Below are positions 1 to 8,809 of a stretch of DNA of 64,000 nt, in pieces. Numbering within the stretch: the first letter of the stretch is position 1; each line of letters starts with the position of its first letter. The position numbers were made by a program, and so were the translations under genes. The stretch covers positions 3,605,001-3,669,000 of the forward strand of contig NZ_VAJL01000001.1 in assembly GCF_006175945.1 (NCBI RefSeq). Direction: 5' to 3'. Source of the DNA: Chryseobacterium mulctrae. Its GTDB lineage: Bacteria; Bacteroidota; Bacteroidia; Flavobacteriales; Weeksellaceae. The notes below the pieces were generated by a model that had not been told where the DNA came from, ran no database searches, and worked only from the letters and a program-made list of their open reading frames with translations.

Positions 1-69
1 GCGGAAAAGTTATTAAATAACGAGTATCTTGTTGACAAATCCTACAATCTGATTATAGAAAAAATATGA
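1..69 (+). CDS. C-terminal end of an upstream gene (partial)
   Basis: The first 22 codons read openly and stop at TGA 67-69. The tail is Lys/Glu/Asn-rich with an amphipathic look (ending NLIIEKI), as at the end of many glycosyltransferases, but it is too short to assign. Its stop overlaps the start of the next gene in an ATGA arrangement (66-69), so the two are probably translationally coupled and belong to the same polysaccharide operon. Confidence 0.55.
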   Translation, partial: AEKLLNNEYLVDKSYNLIIEKI

Positions 70-677
70 TGATGTACAAAAGTTATATAAAAAGACTACT
101 AGATTTCACAGTGGCGCTTTTAGGATTATTGGTTTTAAGCCCTATATTTATCATTGTAACAATTGGGTTGTATTTTGCTAATGATGGAAAACCATTTTTC
201 TTTCAAGCTCGTCCCGGATTAAGAGAGAAAATCTTTAATATCATTAAATTTAAAACGATGAATGATAAAAAAGATTCTAATGGGAATTTACTTTCTGATT
301 CTGAAAGACTCACACCAATAGGAGCTTTTGTAAGAAAAATATCTTTGGATGAATTACCACAATTAATAAATGTACTAAAAGGCGATATGTCTCTAATTGG
401 TCCGCGACCTTTATTGCCACAATATTTATCATTATACAGTGAAGAGCAAAGGCGTCGCCACAATGTTCGTCCTGGTATTACAGGATGGGCACAAGTAAAC
501 GGTAGAAATGCAATTTCTTGGAAGAGAAAGTTCGAATTGGATGTTTGGTATGTTAATAACATATCATTTTCCACAGATTGTAAGGTTTTTTTTACAACTT
601 TTAAAAAGGTTTTTAAGAGCGAAGGTATTGCTCAGGACGGGCAAGCTACAATGGAAATATTTAATGGAAATAACTAG
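66..677 (+). CDS. Phosphoglycosyl (sugar) transferase, PglC/WcaJ catalytic-domain type
   Basis: A 203-residue protein of the bacterial sugar transferase family, which moves a sugar-1-phosphate from a nucleotide sugar to undecaprenyl phosphate and so starts a glycan repeat unit on the inner membrane. It has one N-terminal hydrophobic segment (about residues 12-36), then IIKFKTMND, DELPQLINVLKGDMSLIGP with the catalytic-type acidic pair, and RPGITGWAQVNGRN. The length fits the short single-membrane-segment (PglC-like) form, not the long WcaJ form. Three ATG codons in a row (66, 69, 72) leave the exact start open; 66 overlaps the upstream stop. An ATP-grasp gene follows one base after the stop. 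The sugar cannot be read from the sequence. Confidence 0.9.
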   Translation: MMMYKSYIKRLLDFTVALLGLLVLSPIFIIVTIGLYFANDGKPFFFQARPGLREKIFNIIKFKTMNDKKDSNGNLLSDSERLTPIGAFVRKISLDELPQLINVLKGDMSLIGPRPLLPQYLSLYSEEQRRRHNVRPGITGWAQVNGRNAISWKRKFELDVWYVNNISFSTDCKVFFTTFKKVFKSEGIAQDGQATMEIFNGNN

Positions 678-678
678 A

Positions 679-1647
679 ATGAATAATATATTAATCACTT
701 CAGCAGGACAAAGGGTTTCCTTGGTTAAAGCTTTTCAAAAAGAAATTCTAAATGTAAGCCCAGAAAGTAAGGTTTATACTGTAGATTTAAATCCTATTTT
801 GGCTCCTGCATGCCATGTTTCAGATGGTTACAGAAAGGTTGAAAAAGTAAGCCATCCTATTTATATTCCTGAACTGATTGCAATTTGTAAAGAACTAGCT
901 ATTAGTATAATTATTCCAACAATTGATACCGAACTTTTGATTTTAGCAGAAAATAAAGAACTGTTTTTAAAAGAAGGGGTTACTCCTATTGTATCTGGAT
1001 TAGATTTCGTTAAAGCTTGCCGAGATAAAAGGATAATTAATAATTTTTTTATTGAGAATAATATTGAAGTTCCCAAAAAAATTGATAAAAATAATCCTAC
1101 TTTCCCGCTATTTATCAAGCCTTATGATGGCTCATTAAGTAAGGATATTTTTTTGATTAAAGATCAATCTGATTTTATAGATTATCATTTTTCAAATCCC
1201 AAATTAATGTTTATGGAATATATTGATCATACTGAACATGATGAATATACTGTGGATACATATTATGATAAAAATGGAAATTTAAAATGTATTGTTCCCA
1301 GAAAAAGAATCTTTGTGCGTGCTGGCGAGATTAATAAAGGAGTTACACACAAGAATGAAATTGTCGATTATGTAAAAGAAAGACTATCACACATTGATGG
1401 TGCAATAGGTTGTTTGACAATACAGTTTTTCTATAATCAAAGAACAAAAAGAATTATAGGGATAGAAATTAATCCTCGTTTTGGAGGTGGCTATCCGCTT
1501 AGTTATCTTGCAGGCGCTAATTATCCAAAGTTTATTATTGAAGAATATATTCACGGAAAAACAATTGAATATTTTGATAGTTGGGAAAATAATTTATTGA
1601 TGTTAAGGTACGATAACGAAGTGTTGGTAAAAAACTATGGAGAATAA
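679..1647 (+). CDS. ATP-grasp family protein (CarB-like ligase)
   Basis: Starting at ATG 679, one base after the previous stop, gives 322 residues beginning MNNILITSAGQRVSLVKAF, a typical N-terminus for ATP-grasp proteins of sugar loci. An open frame runs back to 508, but that part lies inside the transferase gene and is not protein-like. A nucleotide-binding preATP-grasp fold (residues 1-100) is followed by the ATP-grasp part, with FIKPYDGSLSKDIFLIK and the metal-binding end EINPRFGGGYPLSYLAGANY. Such enzymes join a carboxylate to an amine using ATP. With an aminotransferase and a sugar transferase nearby, joining an amino acid or similar acid to an amino sugar is plausible, but that is inference. 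The end overlaps the HAD gene by 11 bases. Confidence 0.85.
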   Translation: MNNILITSAGQRVSLVKAFQKEILNVSPESKVYTVDLNPILAPACHVSDGYRKVEKVSHPIYIPELIAICKELAISIIIPTIDTELLILAENKELFLKEGVTPIVSGLDFVKACRDKRIINNFFIENNIEVPKKIDKNNPTFPLFIKPYDGSLSKDIFLIKDQSDFIDYHFSNPKLMFMEYIDHTEHDEYTVDTYYDKNGNLKCIVPRKRIFVRAGEINKGVTHKNEIVDYVKERLSHIDGAIGCLTIQFFYNQRTKRIIGIEINPRFGGGYPLSYLAGANYPKFIIEEYIHGKTIEYFDSWENNLLMLRYDNEVLVKNYGE

Positions 1648-2281
1648 ATATATCATTTTTGACCTTGATGATACTTTGGTTTACGAAATAAATTATTTAG
1701 AATCAGCATATTTAGATATAGCAAAAAAAATTGATGTTTTGAATTATCAGTTGTTGTATAATGATATGATTTCTTGGTATCACAGTAAATTGAATGTCTT
1801 TAATTTATTGATTGAAAAATATCCTTTACAAAAAGATTTAAATTTATTAGAACTTTACAGAAACCATTTTCCTAATATTGTGCTTAATGAAGGAGCACTC
1901 GAGGTTTTAGAGTACTTCAGAAGTAAGGGTTATAAATTAGGAGTAATTACAGATGGACGTTCGATTACTCAGCGAAATAAACTTAAATCTTTATCCATTG
2001 AAAATAAATTTGATAAAATAGTTGTTTCAGAGGAGTTTGGATCATCAAAACCAGATTTGAGAAATTTCAATAATTTTATCGAAGATGGAATTTCGGAGTA
2101 TTATTATATCGCCGACAATCCCAATAAAGATTTTATAACTCCCAATAAATTAGGTTGGAAGTCGATATGTTTATTAAATAATGGGAAAAATATTCATCCT
2201 CAAAATTTTGAGGTAGATTACAGCTATCTTCCAAAAATTAGAATTAGAAGGCTGATCGAATTAATTGATATTATTTCGTAA
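1637..2281 (+). CDS. HAD-superfamily hydrolase
   Basis: A 214-residue HAD phosphatase. Motif I is FDLDDTLV (nucleophile Asp and acid/base Asp), motif II is the Thr of VITDGRS, motif III is the Lys of SSKPD, and motif IV is YYIADNPNKDF. A helical cap (about residues 20-85) sits between motifs I and II. The gene overlaps the end of the ATP-grasp gene, so the two are coupled. The likely substrate is a sugar or small-molecule phosphate made by this locus. HAD plus ATP-grasp pairs recur in polysaccharide loci, but no specific substrate can be named. Confidence 0.85.
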   Translation: MENKYIIFDLDDTLVYEINYLESAYLDIAKKIDVLNYQLLYNDMISWYHSKLNVFNLLIEKYPLQKDLNLLELYRNHFPNIVLNEGALEVLEYFRSKGYKLGVITDGRSITQRNKLKSLSIENKFDKIVVSEEFGSSKPDLRNFNNFIEDGISEYYYIADNPNKDFITPNKLGWKSICLLNNGKNIHPQNFEVDYSYLPKIRIRRLIELIDIIS

Positions 2282-2305
2282 ACTTATTATTTAAATTATT
2301 AAAAG

Positions 2306-2313
2306 TAATTTTG
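2306..2313 (+). promoter_or_regulatory. Promoter -7 element (TAnnTTTG) before the aminotransferase
   Basis: TAATTTTG matches the Bacteroidota housekeeping -7 consensus TAnnTTTG and lies 23 bases before the ATG at 2337. No convincing TTTG -33 box is seen. A second transcript may begin here inside the polysaccharide locus. Confidence 0.45.
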
Positions 2314-2336
2314 CAAAACTGATAAAAAATAATATA

Positions 2337-3470
2337 ATGCAAAACAAAATCTGGCTCTCTTCCCCACACATGGGTGGAAACGAACAAAAATATGTAAACG
2401 AAGCCTTTGATGCGAACTGGGTAGCACCATTAGGACCAAATGTAGATGGTTTTGAAAAAGATATAGAAACTTTTTTAAATACAGATGTTAAAGTAGCAGC
2501 ACTTTCCGCAGGCACAGCAGCATTGCATTTGGCTCTTATTCAATGTGGGGTAGTCTATGGTGAGGAGGTCATTTGCCAGTCTATGACATTTTCCGCTTCA
2601 GCCAACCCAATTGCTTACTGCGGTGCAACTCCCGTTTTCATAGACTCAGAAAAAGAAACGTGGAATATTTGCCCTGTTGCTTTAGAAGAAGCAATCCAAG
2701 ATAGAATTTCAAAAGGCAAAAAGCCAAAAGCTATTATTGTCGTTCATTTATACGGAATGCCGGCAAAAATGGATGAGATTACTGCAATCGCTAAAAAATA
2801 TGAAATTTCTGTAATTGAAGATGCTGCTGAAGCTTTGGGCTCAACCTACAAAGGGCAAGCTTGCGGAACATTCGGTCGTTTCGGGATTTTGTCTTTTAAC
2901 GGAAATAAAATTATTACCACTTCTGGAGGAGGTGCATTGGTTTGTCATAGTCAGGAAGATAAAGATAAAGCAGTATTCTTATCAACACAGGCAAGAGATA
3001 ATGCTCCTCATTATCAACATTCGCACATTGGATACAATTATCGTATGAGCAATATTGTAGCAGGTATTGGTCGCGGTCAAATGGAAGTTTTAAGTGAAAG
3101 GATAGATGCACGCAGAAAAATGCACGATTTTTATGTTGATGTTTTTAAAAATATTGATGGTGTAGAGGTTTTTTCTGAACCAAATGAAAACTATTACTCT
3201 AATCATTGGTTGTCTGCGATTATCATTGATGAAAAGATAGCAGGGAAAAACCGGGAAGATTTAAGATTAGCTTTTCTCGAAGATAATATAGAATCAAGAC
3301 CACTTTGGAAGCCAATGCATTTACAACCTGTTTTTGCAGATACTCCATATTATGGGACTAATGTTGCAGAGAAACTATTTGATGATGGGTTGTGCTTGCC
3401 ATCAGGCTCAAATCTTTCTGAAACTGACAAAGAAAGAATCGAAAAAGGAATCAAAAATTTTTTCTCTTAA
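2337..3470 (+). CDS. DegT/DnrJ/EryC1/StrS-family PLP aminotransferase
   Basis: A 377-residue aminotransferase that makes amino sugars from nucleotide-linked keto sugars (the PglE/EpsN type of reaction). Visible marks are SAGTAALHLAL near residue 58, VIEDAAEALGS with the PLP-nitrogen-binding Asp, and SFNGNKIITTSGGGAL with the Schiff-base Lys (about residue 186), followed by the GYNYRMSNI motif typical of the family. The C-terminal part (ESRPLWKPMHLQPVF) is also typical. It fits a sugar for the neighbouring transferases, probably UDP-linked, but the keto-sugar substrate is not shown. No 4,6-dehydratase lies in the window, so that enzyme must be upstream or elsewhere. Confidence 0.93.
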   Translation: MQNKIWLSSPHMGGNEQKYVNEAFDANWVAPLGPNVDGFEKDIETFLNTDVKVAALSAGTAALHLALIQCGVVYGEEVICQSMTFSASANPIAYCGATPVFIDSEKETWNICPVALEEAIQDRISKGKKPKAIIVVHLYGMPAKMDEITAIAKKYEISVIEDAAEALGSTYKGQACGTFGRFGILSFNGNKIITTSGGGALVCHSQEDKDKAVFLSTQARDNAPHYQHSHIGYNYRMSNIVAGIGRGQMEVLSERIDARRKMHDFYVDVFKNIDGVEVFSEPNENYYSNHWLSAIIIDEKIAGKNREDLRLAFLEDNIESRPLWKPMHLQPVFADTPYYGTNVAEKLFDDGLCLPSGSNLSETDKERIEKGIKNFFS

Positions 3471-3517
3471 TTAGCCAAAACAGTTTTCTTTCATAAATTA
3501 AAAGTCAATACTTAAAT

Positions 3518-3554
3518 AAACTGCTTATTTCGGACTGAAAGTAAGCAGTTTTTT
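3518..3554 (+). terminator. Rho-independent terminator after the aminotransferase
   Basis: AACTGCTTA (3519-3527) pairs with TAAGCAGTT (3542-3550) and runs into a T tract. It closes the first transcription unit of the polysaccharide locus. Confidence 0.8.
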
Positions 3555-3675
3555 GTTAATTATCAGTTTGTAAGATATTTTACATGATAGAATTCGCCTA
3601 AAACGATATTTTTAAAATTCACATTTATAGCGAATCAACTTCTTTCCTTATATTTACAAGTCAGTTTAATTATAA

Positions 3676-4242
3676 ATGAAAAAATACCCATGCTGGAAAG
3701 CTTTTATGGACTACGGATTAAGTTTCGTAGCTATTTTTGTTATGCTGCCTGTATTTTTTATTTTAATAATTTTGGCATCTTTAGATACTGGTTTTCCTGG
3801 TATTTTCCGACAGCAAAGAATAGGAAGATTCGGCAAAATTTTTGTAATTTATAAATTTAGAACCTATCATATTAAAACACATACAAAATCTTCTATAGGT
3901 AAATGGATGAGAAAAACAAAACTGGATGAATTACCTCAGTTATTCAATATTCTCAAAGGAGATATGTCTTTAGTAGGGCCAAGACCGGATATTCCCGGGT
4001 ATTATGATAAACTGAAAAACGAAGATAAATTGATACTTAATTTAAAACCCGGACTAACGAGTGAAGCTGGAATAAAATATAGAAATGAAGAAGAAATTTT
4101 AAACCAACAGAAAGATTCATTACAGTATAATGATAAAGTTATTTTTCCCGATAAAGTGAAAATGAATCTTGCGTATTACCATCGGCTTTCTTTTAAAAAT
4201 GATATGTATATTTTACTTAAAACTTTCTCTGTTTTAAAATAA
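3676..4242 (+). CDS. Second phosphoglycosyl (sugar) transferase
   Basis: A 188-residue bacterial sugar transferase with one N-terminal hydrophobic segment (about residues 12-33), IYKFRTY, DELPQLFNILKGDMSLVGP and RPDIPGYYDKL, then KPGLTSEAGIKYRNEEEIL. It keeps the catalytic core, but its C-terminal half differs from the genes at 66 and 15073: the GWAQV motif is replaced by SEAGI. It follows a terminator and a 200-base gap, so it probably has its own promoter; a weak 7-of-8 match (TATATTTA at 3649) is the only candidate. It overlaps the next gene in a TAATG arrangement. Confidence 0.88.
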   Translation: MKKYPCWKAFMDYGLSFVAIFVMLPVFFILIILASLDTGFPGIFRQQRIGRFGKIFVIYKFRTYHIKTHTKSSIGKWMRKTKLDELPQLFNILKGDMSLVGPRPDIPGYYDKLKNEDKLILNLKPGLTSEAGIKYRNEEEILNQQKDSLQYNDKVIFPDKVKMNLAYYHRLSFKNDMYILLKTFSVLK

Positions 4243-4898
4243 TGATGCTGAATATAATTATGAAGTTCACAGAAAAATTGTGGCTAAAAATCCTTTTAAT
4301 AGCTGTTATTTTTTTACAGATAAAAATAAAGGCACAACAAACCGAAATTAAACTAAATGCTGCTTTTGTTCCATTAACAATGTTGAATATTGCGGTAGAA
4401 AAACCACTCAATAAAAAGCTTTCAATACAGGCAGAAGGTTTCATATCACCATGGAAGTCACTTTACGGAAAAAACATGCAGATCTACATGGGAACATTAG
4501 AAGGACGTTATTATTTTGATGAGGTAATGAAAAAATGGTATATTGGCGCTTACGGTTCTGTCACCGCTTTCAATATTCAGAAGTGGAATTACCTTAGATC
4601 TGCTGTAGTTTATGATTCTAATGGAAATCCTGAGCTTTTGTCAAATGGAAATGTACGACTAACAGAGCGTTATCAAAAAGGGCTTGCTTTTACTATTGGC
4701 GTTAGTGGCGGGTATCATTTTAGAATCAATGATCAATTGGGATTGGATATTTATGCAGGAATCGGAGCTACACAGTCAATATATAAAGGTTATTACAAAG
4801 ATAATAACGAACGATATGATAGTGCACAAAATTGGAATAAGAGTGGAGAGGTGATCCCGACAAGAGGTGGAGTGATGGTAACATACAAATTGAAGTAA
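4242..4898 (+). CDS. Probable outer-membrane beta-barrel protein (DUF3575-like)
   Basis: A 218-residue protein with an N-terminal signal segment (hydrophobic around residues 13-27, predicted cut after KAQQ) and alternating hydrophobic/aromatic strands ending in a short strand VMVTYKLK, as in small beta-barrel outer-membrane proteins. The pattern (VPLTMLNIAVEKPL, GRYYFDEVMKKWYIGAYG) resembles DUF3575. ATG codons at 4242, 4245 and 4260 are possible starts; 4242 overlaps the upstream stop. It lies just before the Wzc-like gene where an outer-membrane export protein (Wza) is often found, but it has no Wza domain and its role is unknown. Confidence 0.65.
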   Translation: MMLNIIMKFTEKLWLKILLIAVIFLQIKIKAQQTEIKLNAAFVPLTMLNIAVEKPLNKKLSIQAEGFISPWKSLYGKNMQIYMGTLEGRYYFDEVMKKWYIGAYGSVTAFNIQKWNYLRSAVVYDSNGNPELLSNGNVRLTERYQKGLAFTIGVSGGYHFRINDQLGLDIYAGIGATQSIYKGYYKDNNERYDSAQNWNKSGEVIPTRGGVMVTYKLK

Positions 4899-5034
4899 GA
4901 TTATCATCTCAGTTTTTAGTGATTATTATAGAAAAAAAGAGATAAATGATAACAAACATTCACTTATGATAAATGAAAACTTGCAAGATGGTATAAAATG
5001 ATATAATCACTGCTATGAATTTGTAAAATATAGA

Positions 5035-5042
5035 TATATTTG
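5035..5042 (+). promoter_or_regulatory. Promoter -7 element before the Wzc-like gene
   Basis: TATATTTG matches TAnnTTTG exactly and lies 62 bases before the ATG at 5105, inside a 206-base intergenic stretch with no other gene. No properly spaced -33 box is visible. Confidence 0.45.
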
Positions 5043-5104
5043 CAACGTTTAAAAAAAAATAAGTAAAAAAAATAATCCTAATTCTCAAATATAATCCAAC
5101 AAAA

Positions 5105-7453
5105 ATGGATAACAAAAACAGTAAAGAAATTAATATAAAGGAACTTATTAATCCGTATTTTAAAAATTGGAAATATTTTGTTGGGTTCTTATTTTTGATG
5201 ATAATTGCAGCGGTTTATTTTATTAAATCTACTACACCAGTTTATAAAGCTCAAGCCACTGTTCTTATAAAAGATGCAAAAAAAATGTCTCCTGCATCTG
5301 GTGATATTGGAGTATTACAAAGCTTAGGTGGTTTCAGTGGAATGGGAACCAACAGCATTGAAAATGAACTAGGGGTGTTCCAGTCTAAAACTATTATTGA
5401 AGATGTTTTGAAAGAGCATAATTTTCAAACACCGCTGTACTCTAAACAGACATTTTATAATCTTGAGCTGTATGGTAAAACAAGTCCTTATATCATCCAT
5501 ATTATTCAAGAAAAAAATGATGTTGAATTACCTAAAAAACCGATTTATATAAAAACTAACAATAATCAGATAACTTTGATTTCTGATGAGTGGGATAATG
5601 AGATTGTTTCTTCTTTTAATAAGACTATAAATTTACCATTTGCACTAATGATGATTAGTAAAAACCCGAACTTCAAAATCCCTAAAAAGACAAAGATGTC
5701 GGATGTTTTTTTCACATATAGTGATTTTGATTCAACAGTTAGTAATTTTCAAGCCCAACTTGAGGTTGATTTATTAGAAAAAGAAGGCACAATAATTAGT
5801 CTATCAGTAGATTTTGAAAATAAAGACAAAGCTAAAGACTTTCTCAACAGTTTGATTACTCAGTACAATATTTATGCTACTAATGATAAAAATATTGAAT
5901 CTAAGAGAACAAAAGATTTTATTGATAAGAGGATAAGCATAATATCGAAAGAATTAGGCGATGTCGAAACCCAAAAAGAGGGCTATAAATCAAGTAACAA
6001 TATTGTTGATTTACCAACTGAGGCCAGAATTAACCTTCAGTTAAAAGAACAAAGTAAAGCTCAAATACTGGAAATCGGAACTCAGCTAGAGCTTAACAAA
6101 ATTCTTGAAAATACTTTGAATAAAAAAGAGACAGGTGATGTTTTACCTTTCAATCTGGGATTACAGAATGAGGCTGCAACCAAATCTATTCAAGAGTACA
6201 ACACTTTAGTATCGCAAAGAAATAAATTACTTAGAGAAGCAACACCCGACAACCCAGTTGTAAAAAGTATCAATAGTCAAATTGACGAATTGAGGGGCTC
6301 ATTGAAAGAAACACTACAAAAGAATGAAACATCTTTAGCCTTAGCAAAAAGAAAGGTAGAAATGCAATATGGTGGCTCAGAGGAAGTAATTGGTAAGATA
6401 CCGTCACAGGAAAAACTTTTCAGAAGTATTGAAAGACAGCAACAAATAAAAGAGAACCTATATCTTTTACTTTTACAGAAAAGAGAGGAAGCGGCTATCA
6501 ATGTTGAGATTACAGCAGATAAGGCCCGAACCATAGATAAGGCTTTTGTATTTAAGGTTCCAGTTGCACCAAAAAAAGTTCTCATATTAGGAGTATTTAT
6601 GGTTTTTGGTATTTTGTTGCCGTTTTCAATTATTTATCTGAAAGAAATTTTACAAAGTACGGTTAATAAAAGATCAGATATTTCCAAACTTACTCAAAAT
6701 CCTATTATTGCGGAAATTCCTAAACTTAAACGTAGTGAAAATAATTTGGTGAGTTTTAATGATGTTTCTCCTATTGCTGAAGCATTCAGAATATTAGTAA
6801 CCAATCTGAAGTTTTTATTGCCAATAAAAGATGAACCACAAATTATTATGATTACTTCGTCTGTAAAAGGAGAAGGTAAAACATTTGTATCAACTAACTT
6901 ATCAATAGTCTTAGCTTCTGCTAGAAGTAAAGTCTTGGTAGTTGGTGCCGATATTAGAAATCCGCAACTACAACGTTATAATCCAAGTATGAAATCTGCT
7001 AAAGGTTTAACAGAGTTTTTAGGCGGTGAAGAATTTTCATCTTTAAATGATATTATTCATCCAAGCGGTTTTAATGAAAATTGTGATTTTATATACTCTG
7101 GTTCTATTCCACCAAACCCAACAGATTTATTGCAAAACAATAAATTAGATGACTTATTATCTATGCTTAAAGAGCAAAACAAATATAAGTACATTGTATT
7201 AGATACGGCACCATTACTACTTGTTACAGACTCTTTCATAATTGCAGATAAAAGTGATGTTATCGTATATGTTACAAGATCTGAAGTAACAGAAAAAAGT
7301 TATTTAGAATTCCTGAATAATTCTGTTGAGGAGAAAAAATTGAAGAATGTAGGAATTGTCCTGAATGGCGTTAAAGAGTCAAATTTTGGTTACGGTAATA
7401 AATTTGGTTATGGCTATCAGGCTGAAAAGAGTAAGTGGTGGAAAAAGAAATAG
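5105..7453 (+). CDS. Polysaccharide co-polymerase / tyrosine autokinase (Wzc-like)
   Basis: A 782-residue inner-membrane protein. The Wzz-type domain is bounded by two membrane helices (about residues 19-38 and 495-515) with a long periplasmic coiled-coil part between (about 270-420). The cytoplasmic BY-kinase domain follows: Walker A around SSVKGEGKTF (residue 589 region), Walker A' VLVVGADIRNPQ, and Walker B YIVLDTAP (about 695). The tail has three tyrosines within NFGYGNKFGYGYQ, the usual autophosphorylation cluster. Such proteins control chain length and export of capsule or exopolysaccharide. No separate phosphatase of the Wzb or PHP type is present in this locus. The flippase follows after 29 bases. 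Confidence 0.95.
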   Translation: MDNKNSKEINIKELINPYFKNWKYFVGFLFLMIIAAVYFIKSTTPVYKAQATVLIKDAKKMSPASGDIGVLQSLGGFSGMGTNSIENELGVFQSKTIIEDVLKEHNFQTPLYSKQTFYNLELYGKTSPYIIHIIQEKNDVELPKKPIYIKTNNNQITLISDEWDNEIVSSFNKTINLPFALMMISKNPNFKIPKKTKMSDVFFTYSDFDSTVSNFQAQLEVDLLEKEGTIISLSVDFENKDKAKDFLNSLITQYNIYATNDKNIESKRTKDFIDKRISIISKELGDVETQKEGYKSSNNIVDLPTEARINLQLKEQSKAQILEIGTQLELNKILENTLNKKETGDVLPFNLGLQNEAATKSIQEYNTLVSQRNKLLREATPDNPVVKSINSQIDELRGSLKETLQKNETSLALAKRKVEMQYGGSEEVIGKIPSQEKLFRSIERQQQIKENLYLLLLQKREEAAINVEITADKARTIDKAFVFKVPVAPKKVLILGVFMVFGILLPFSIIYLKEILQSTVNKRSDISKLTQNPIIAEIPKLKRSENNLVSFNDVSPIAEAFRILVTNLKFLLPIKDEPQIIMITSSVKGEGKTFVSTNLSIVLASARSKVLVVGADIRNPQLQRYNPSMKSAKGLTEFLGGEEFSSLNDIIHPSGFNENCDFIYSGSIPPNPTDLLQNNKLDDLLSMLKEQNKYKYIVLDTAPLLLVTDSFIIADKSDVIVYVTRSEVTEKSYLEFLNNSVEEKKLKNVGIVLNGVKESNFGYGNKFGYGYQAEKSKWWKKK

Positions 7454-7482
7454 AACTTTTTACAATCAAGTTCATTTAAAGA

Positions 7483-8796
7483 ATGAGTGGGAATAAAAAA
7501 TTATTCAAAAGTGTAACTTCTCTGGGTATAGTTCAGATTGCCAATTACATTTTTCCATTTATTACGATTCCTATAGTTTCTCGGATTTTAGGGCCAGAAA
7601 AAATAGGACTGGTAAATTATGCAGCAGCGTTTGCATTATATTTTGTGTTATTAGTATCCTATTCTTTTGAGTTGACGGGTGTGAGAAGAGCTGTCCAAGT
7701 AAATAATAATAAAAAGTTAATTAATGAACTTTTTTCGAAAATTTTTTTTTCACAATTATTTTTGGTTGGACTTTCTGTAATTATTTTTATCCCATGTTTA
7801 ATTTTTATTCCTTTTTTAAAGCAAGATTACATAGTTTCTATTATTAGTTTTTCTTTTTGCCTCCAGTCTCTTTTTTCTCAAAACTGGTTGTTTCAGGTCA
7901 AGCAGGAACTCAAGTTTATCGCAGGTTACAATTTTGCAGCGAGATCGCTTATTATGGTAGGTGTTCTGCTTACCATAAGAAAAGAGCAAGATTATATTAT
8001 TTATGCATGTATTTTTAATCTTGTACCGGTGTTAGTATCTGTTATTTCTTTTATTATAGCTTATAAAAAGTTTAATCTTCAATTAAAGATTCCAAAATTT
8101 ACAGACGTTTTAAAATTAATTAAAGAAGATAAAATTATATTTTTCTCAAACATGATTATTTCTTTGTATTCTACAACAAGTACTGTTATTTTAGGTTTTT
8201 ATCATTCTAATGATGTTGTAGGTTATTATACGTCTGCTCAAAAAGTTGTAGATATTGCCAGAAATGTTGTCATGAGACCTTTGGTTCAGGGTTTGTTTCC
8301 GTTTATAGGTGCTGCATTTACACAAGGGTTAGCAATAGGTGTAAATACTGTAAAAAAGATATTACCACTTTTCTTGATTCTTACACTATCGGTGGTTACA
8401 TCAATTGCTATTTTGGGACCTTACGTAATTAATATTTTTTTTGGTGAAAAGTTTAAAGATAGTATCATTTTGCTGGAAGTTTTAAATATAGGATTATTTG
8501 CTATCTTTTTTAATATGTTTTTTGGTTCACTAGTAATGCTAAATCTAAAGATGGATAAGTTTTTTTTCGCAATCTCTGTATTCGCTGCGATTTTTAGCTT
8601 AGTTTTAAATTTTCTTTTTGTTCCAAAATATGGAGCTTTAGCAACATCAATTATCTGGACATGTACTGAATTTATGATTATTTCAATTCAGATATATATT
8701 ATTAGGAAAAGAAAAATCAATATATTTTCTAAAGAACAGTTGTCAGTTAAATATATTATTCAAAATCTAAGACGTCTAAAATCTTTAAAATCTTAA
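7483..8796 (+). CDS. Lipid-linked oligosaccharide flippase (Wzx-like)
   Basis: A 437-residue protein made almost wholly of hydrophobic segments (about 12-14). The N-terminal pattern SLGIVQIANYIFPFITIPIVSR and the following GPEKIGLVNYAAAF are typical of the polysaccharide synthase/MATE-like flippase family. It should move the finished undecaprenyl-linked repeat unit across the inner membrane for polymerisation. It sits between the Wzc-like gene and a glycosyltransferase with short gaps (29 and 13 bases), consistent with a Wzx/Wzy-dependent pathway. Confidence 0.92.
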   Translation: MSGNKKLFKSVTSLGIVQIANYIFPFITIPIVSRILGPEKIGLVNYAAAFALYFVLLVSYSFELTGVRRAVQVNNNKKLINELFSKIFFSQLFLVGLSVIIFIPCLIFIPFLKQDYIVSIISFSFCLQSLFSQNWLFQVKQELKFIAGYNFAARSLIMVGVLLTIRKEQDYIIYACIFNLVPVLVSVISFIIAYKKFNLQLKIPKFTDVLKLIKEDKIIFFSNMIISLYSTTSTVILGFYHSNDVVGYYTSAQKVVDIARNVVMRPLVQGLFPFIGAAFTQGLAIGVNTVKKILPLFLILTLSVVTSIAILGPYVINIFFGEKFKDSIILLEVLNIGLFAIFFNMFFGSLVMLNLKMDKFFFAISVFAAIFSLVLNFLFVPKYGALATSIIWTCTEFMIISIQIYIIRKRKINIFSKEQLSVKYIIQNLRRLKSLKS

Positions 8797-8809
8797 AAAA
8801 ACATTCCTT

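Noticed and set aside
508..678. Longer 5' extension of the ATP-grasp gene (start at 508)
   Set aside because: It lies fully inside the sugar transferase gene and does not look like protein of the family. ATG 679, one base after the stop, gives the usual ATP-grasp N-terminus.
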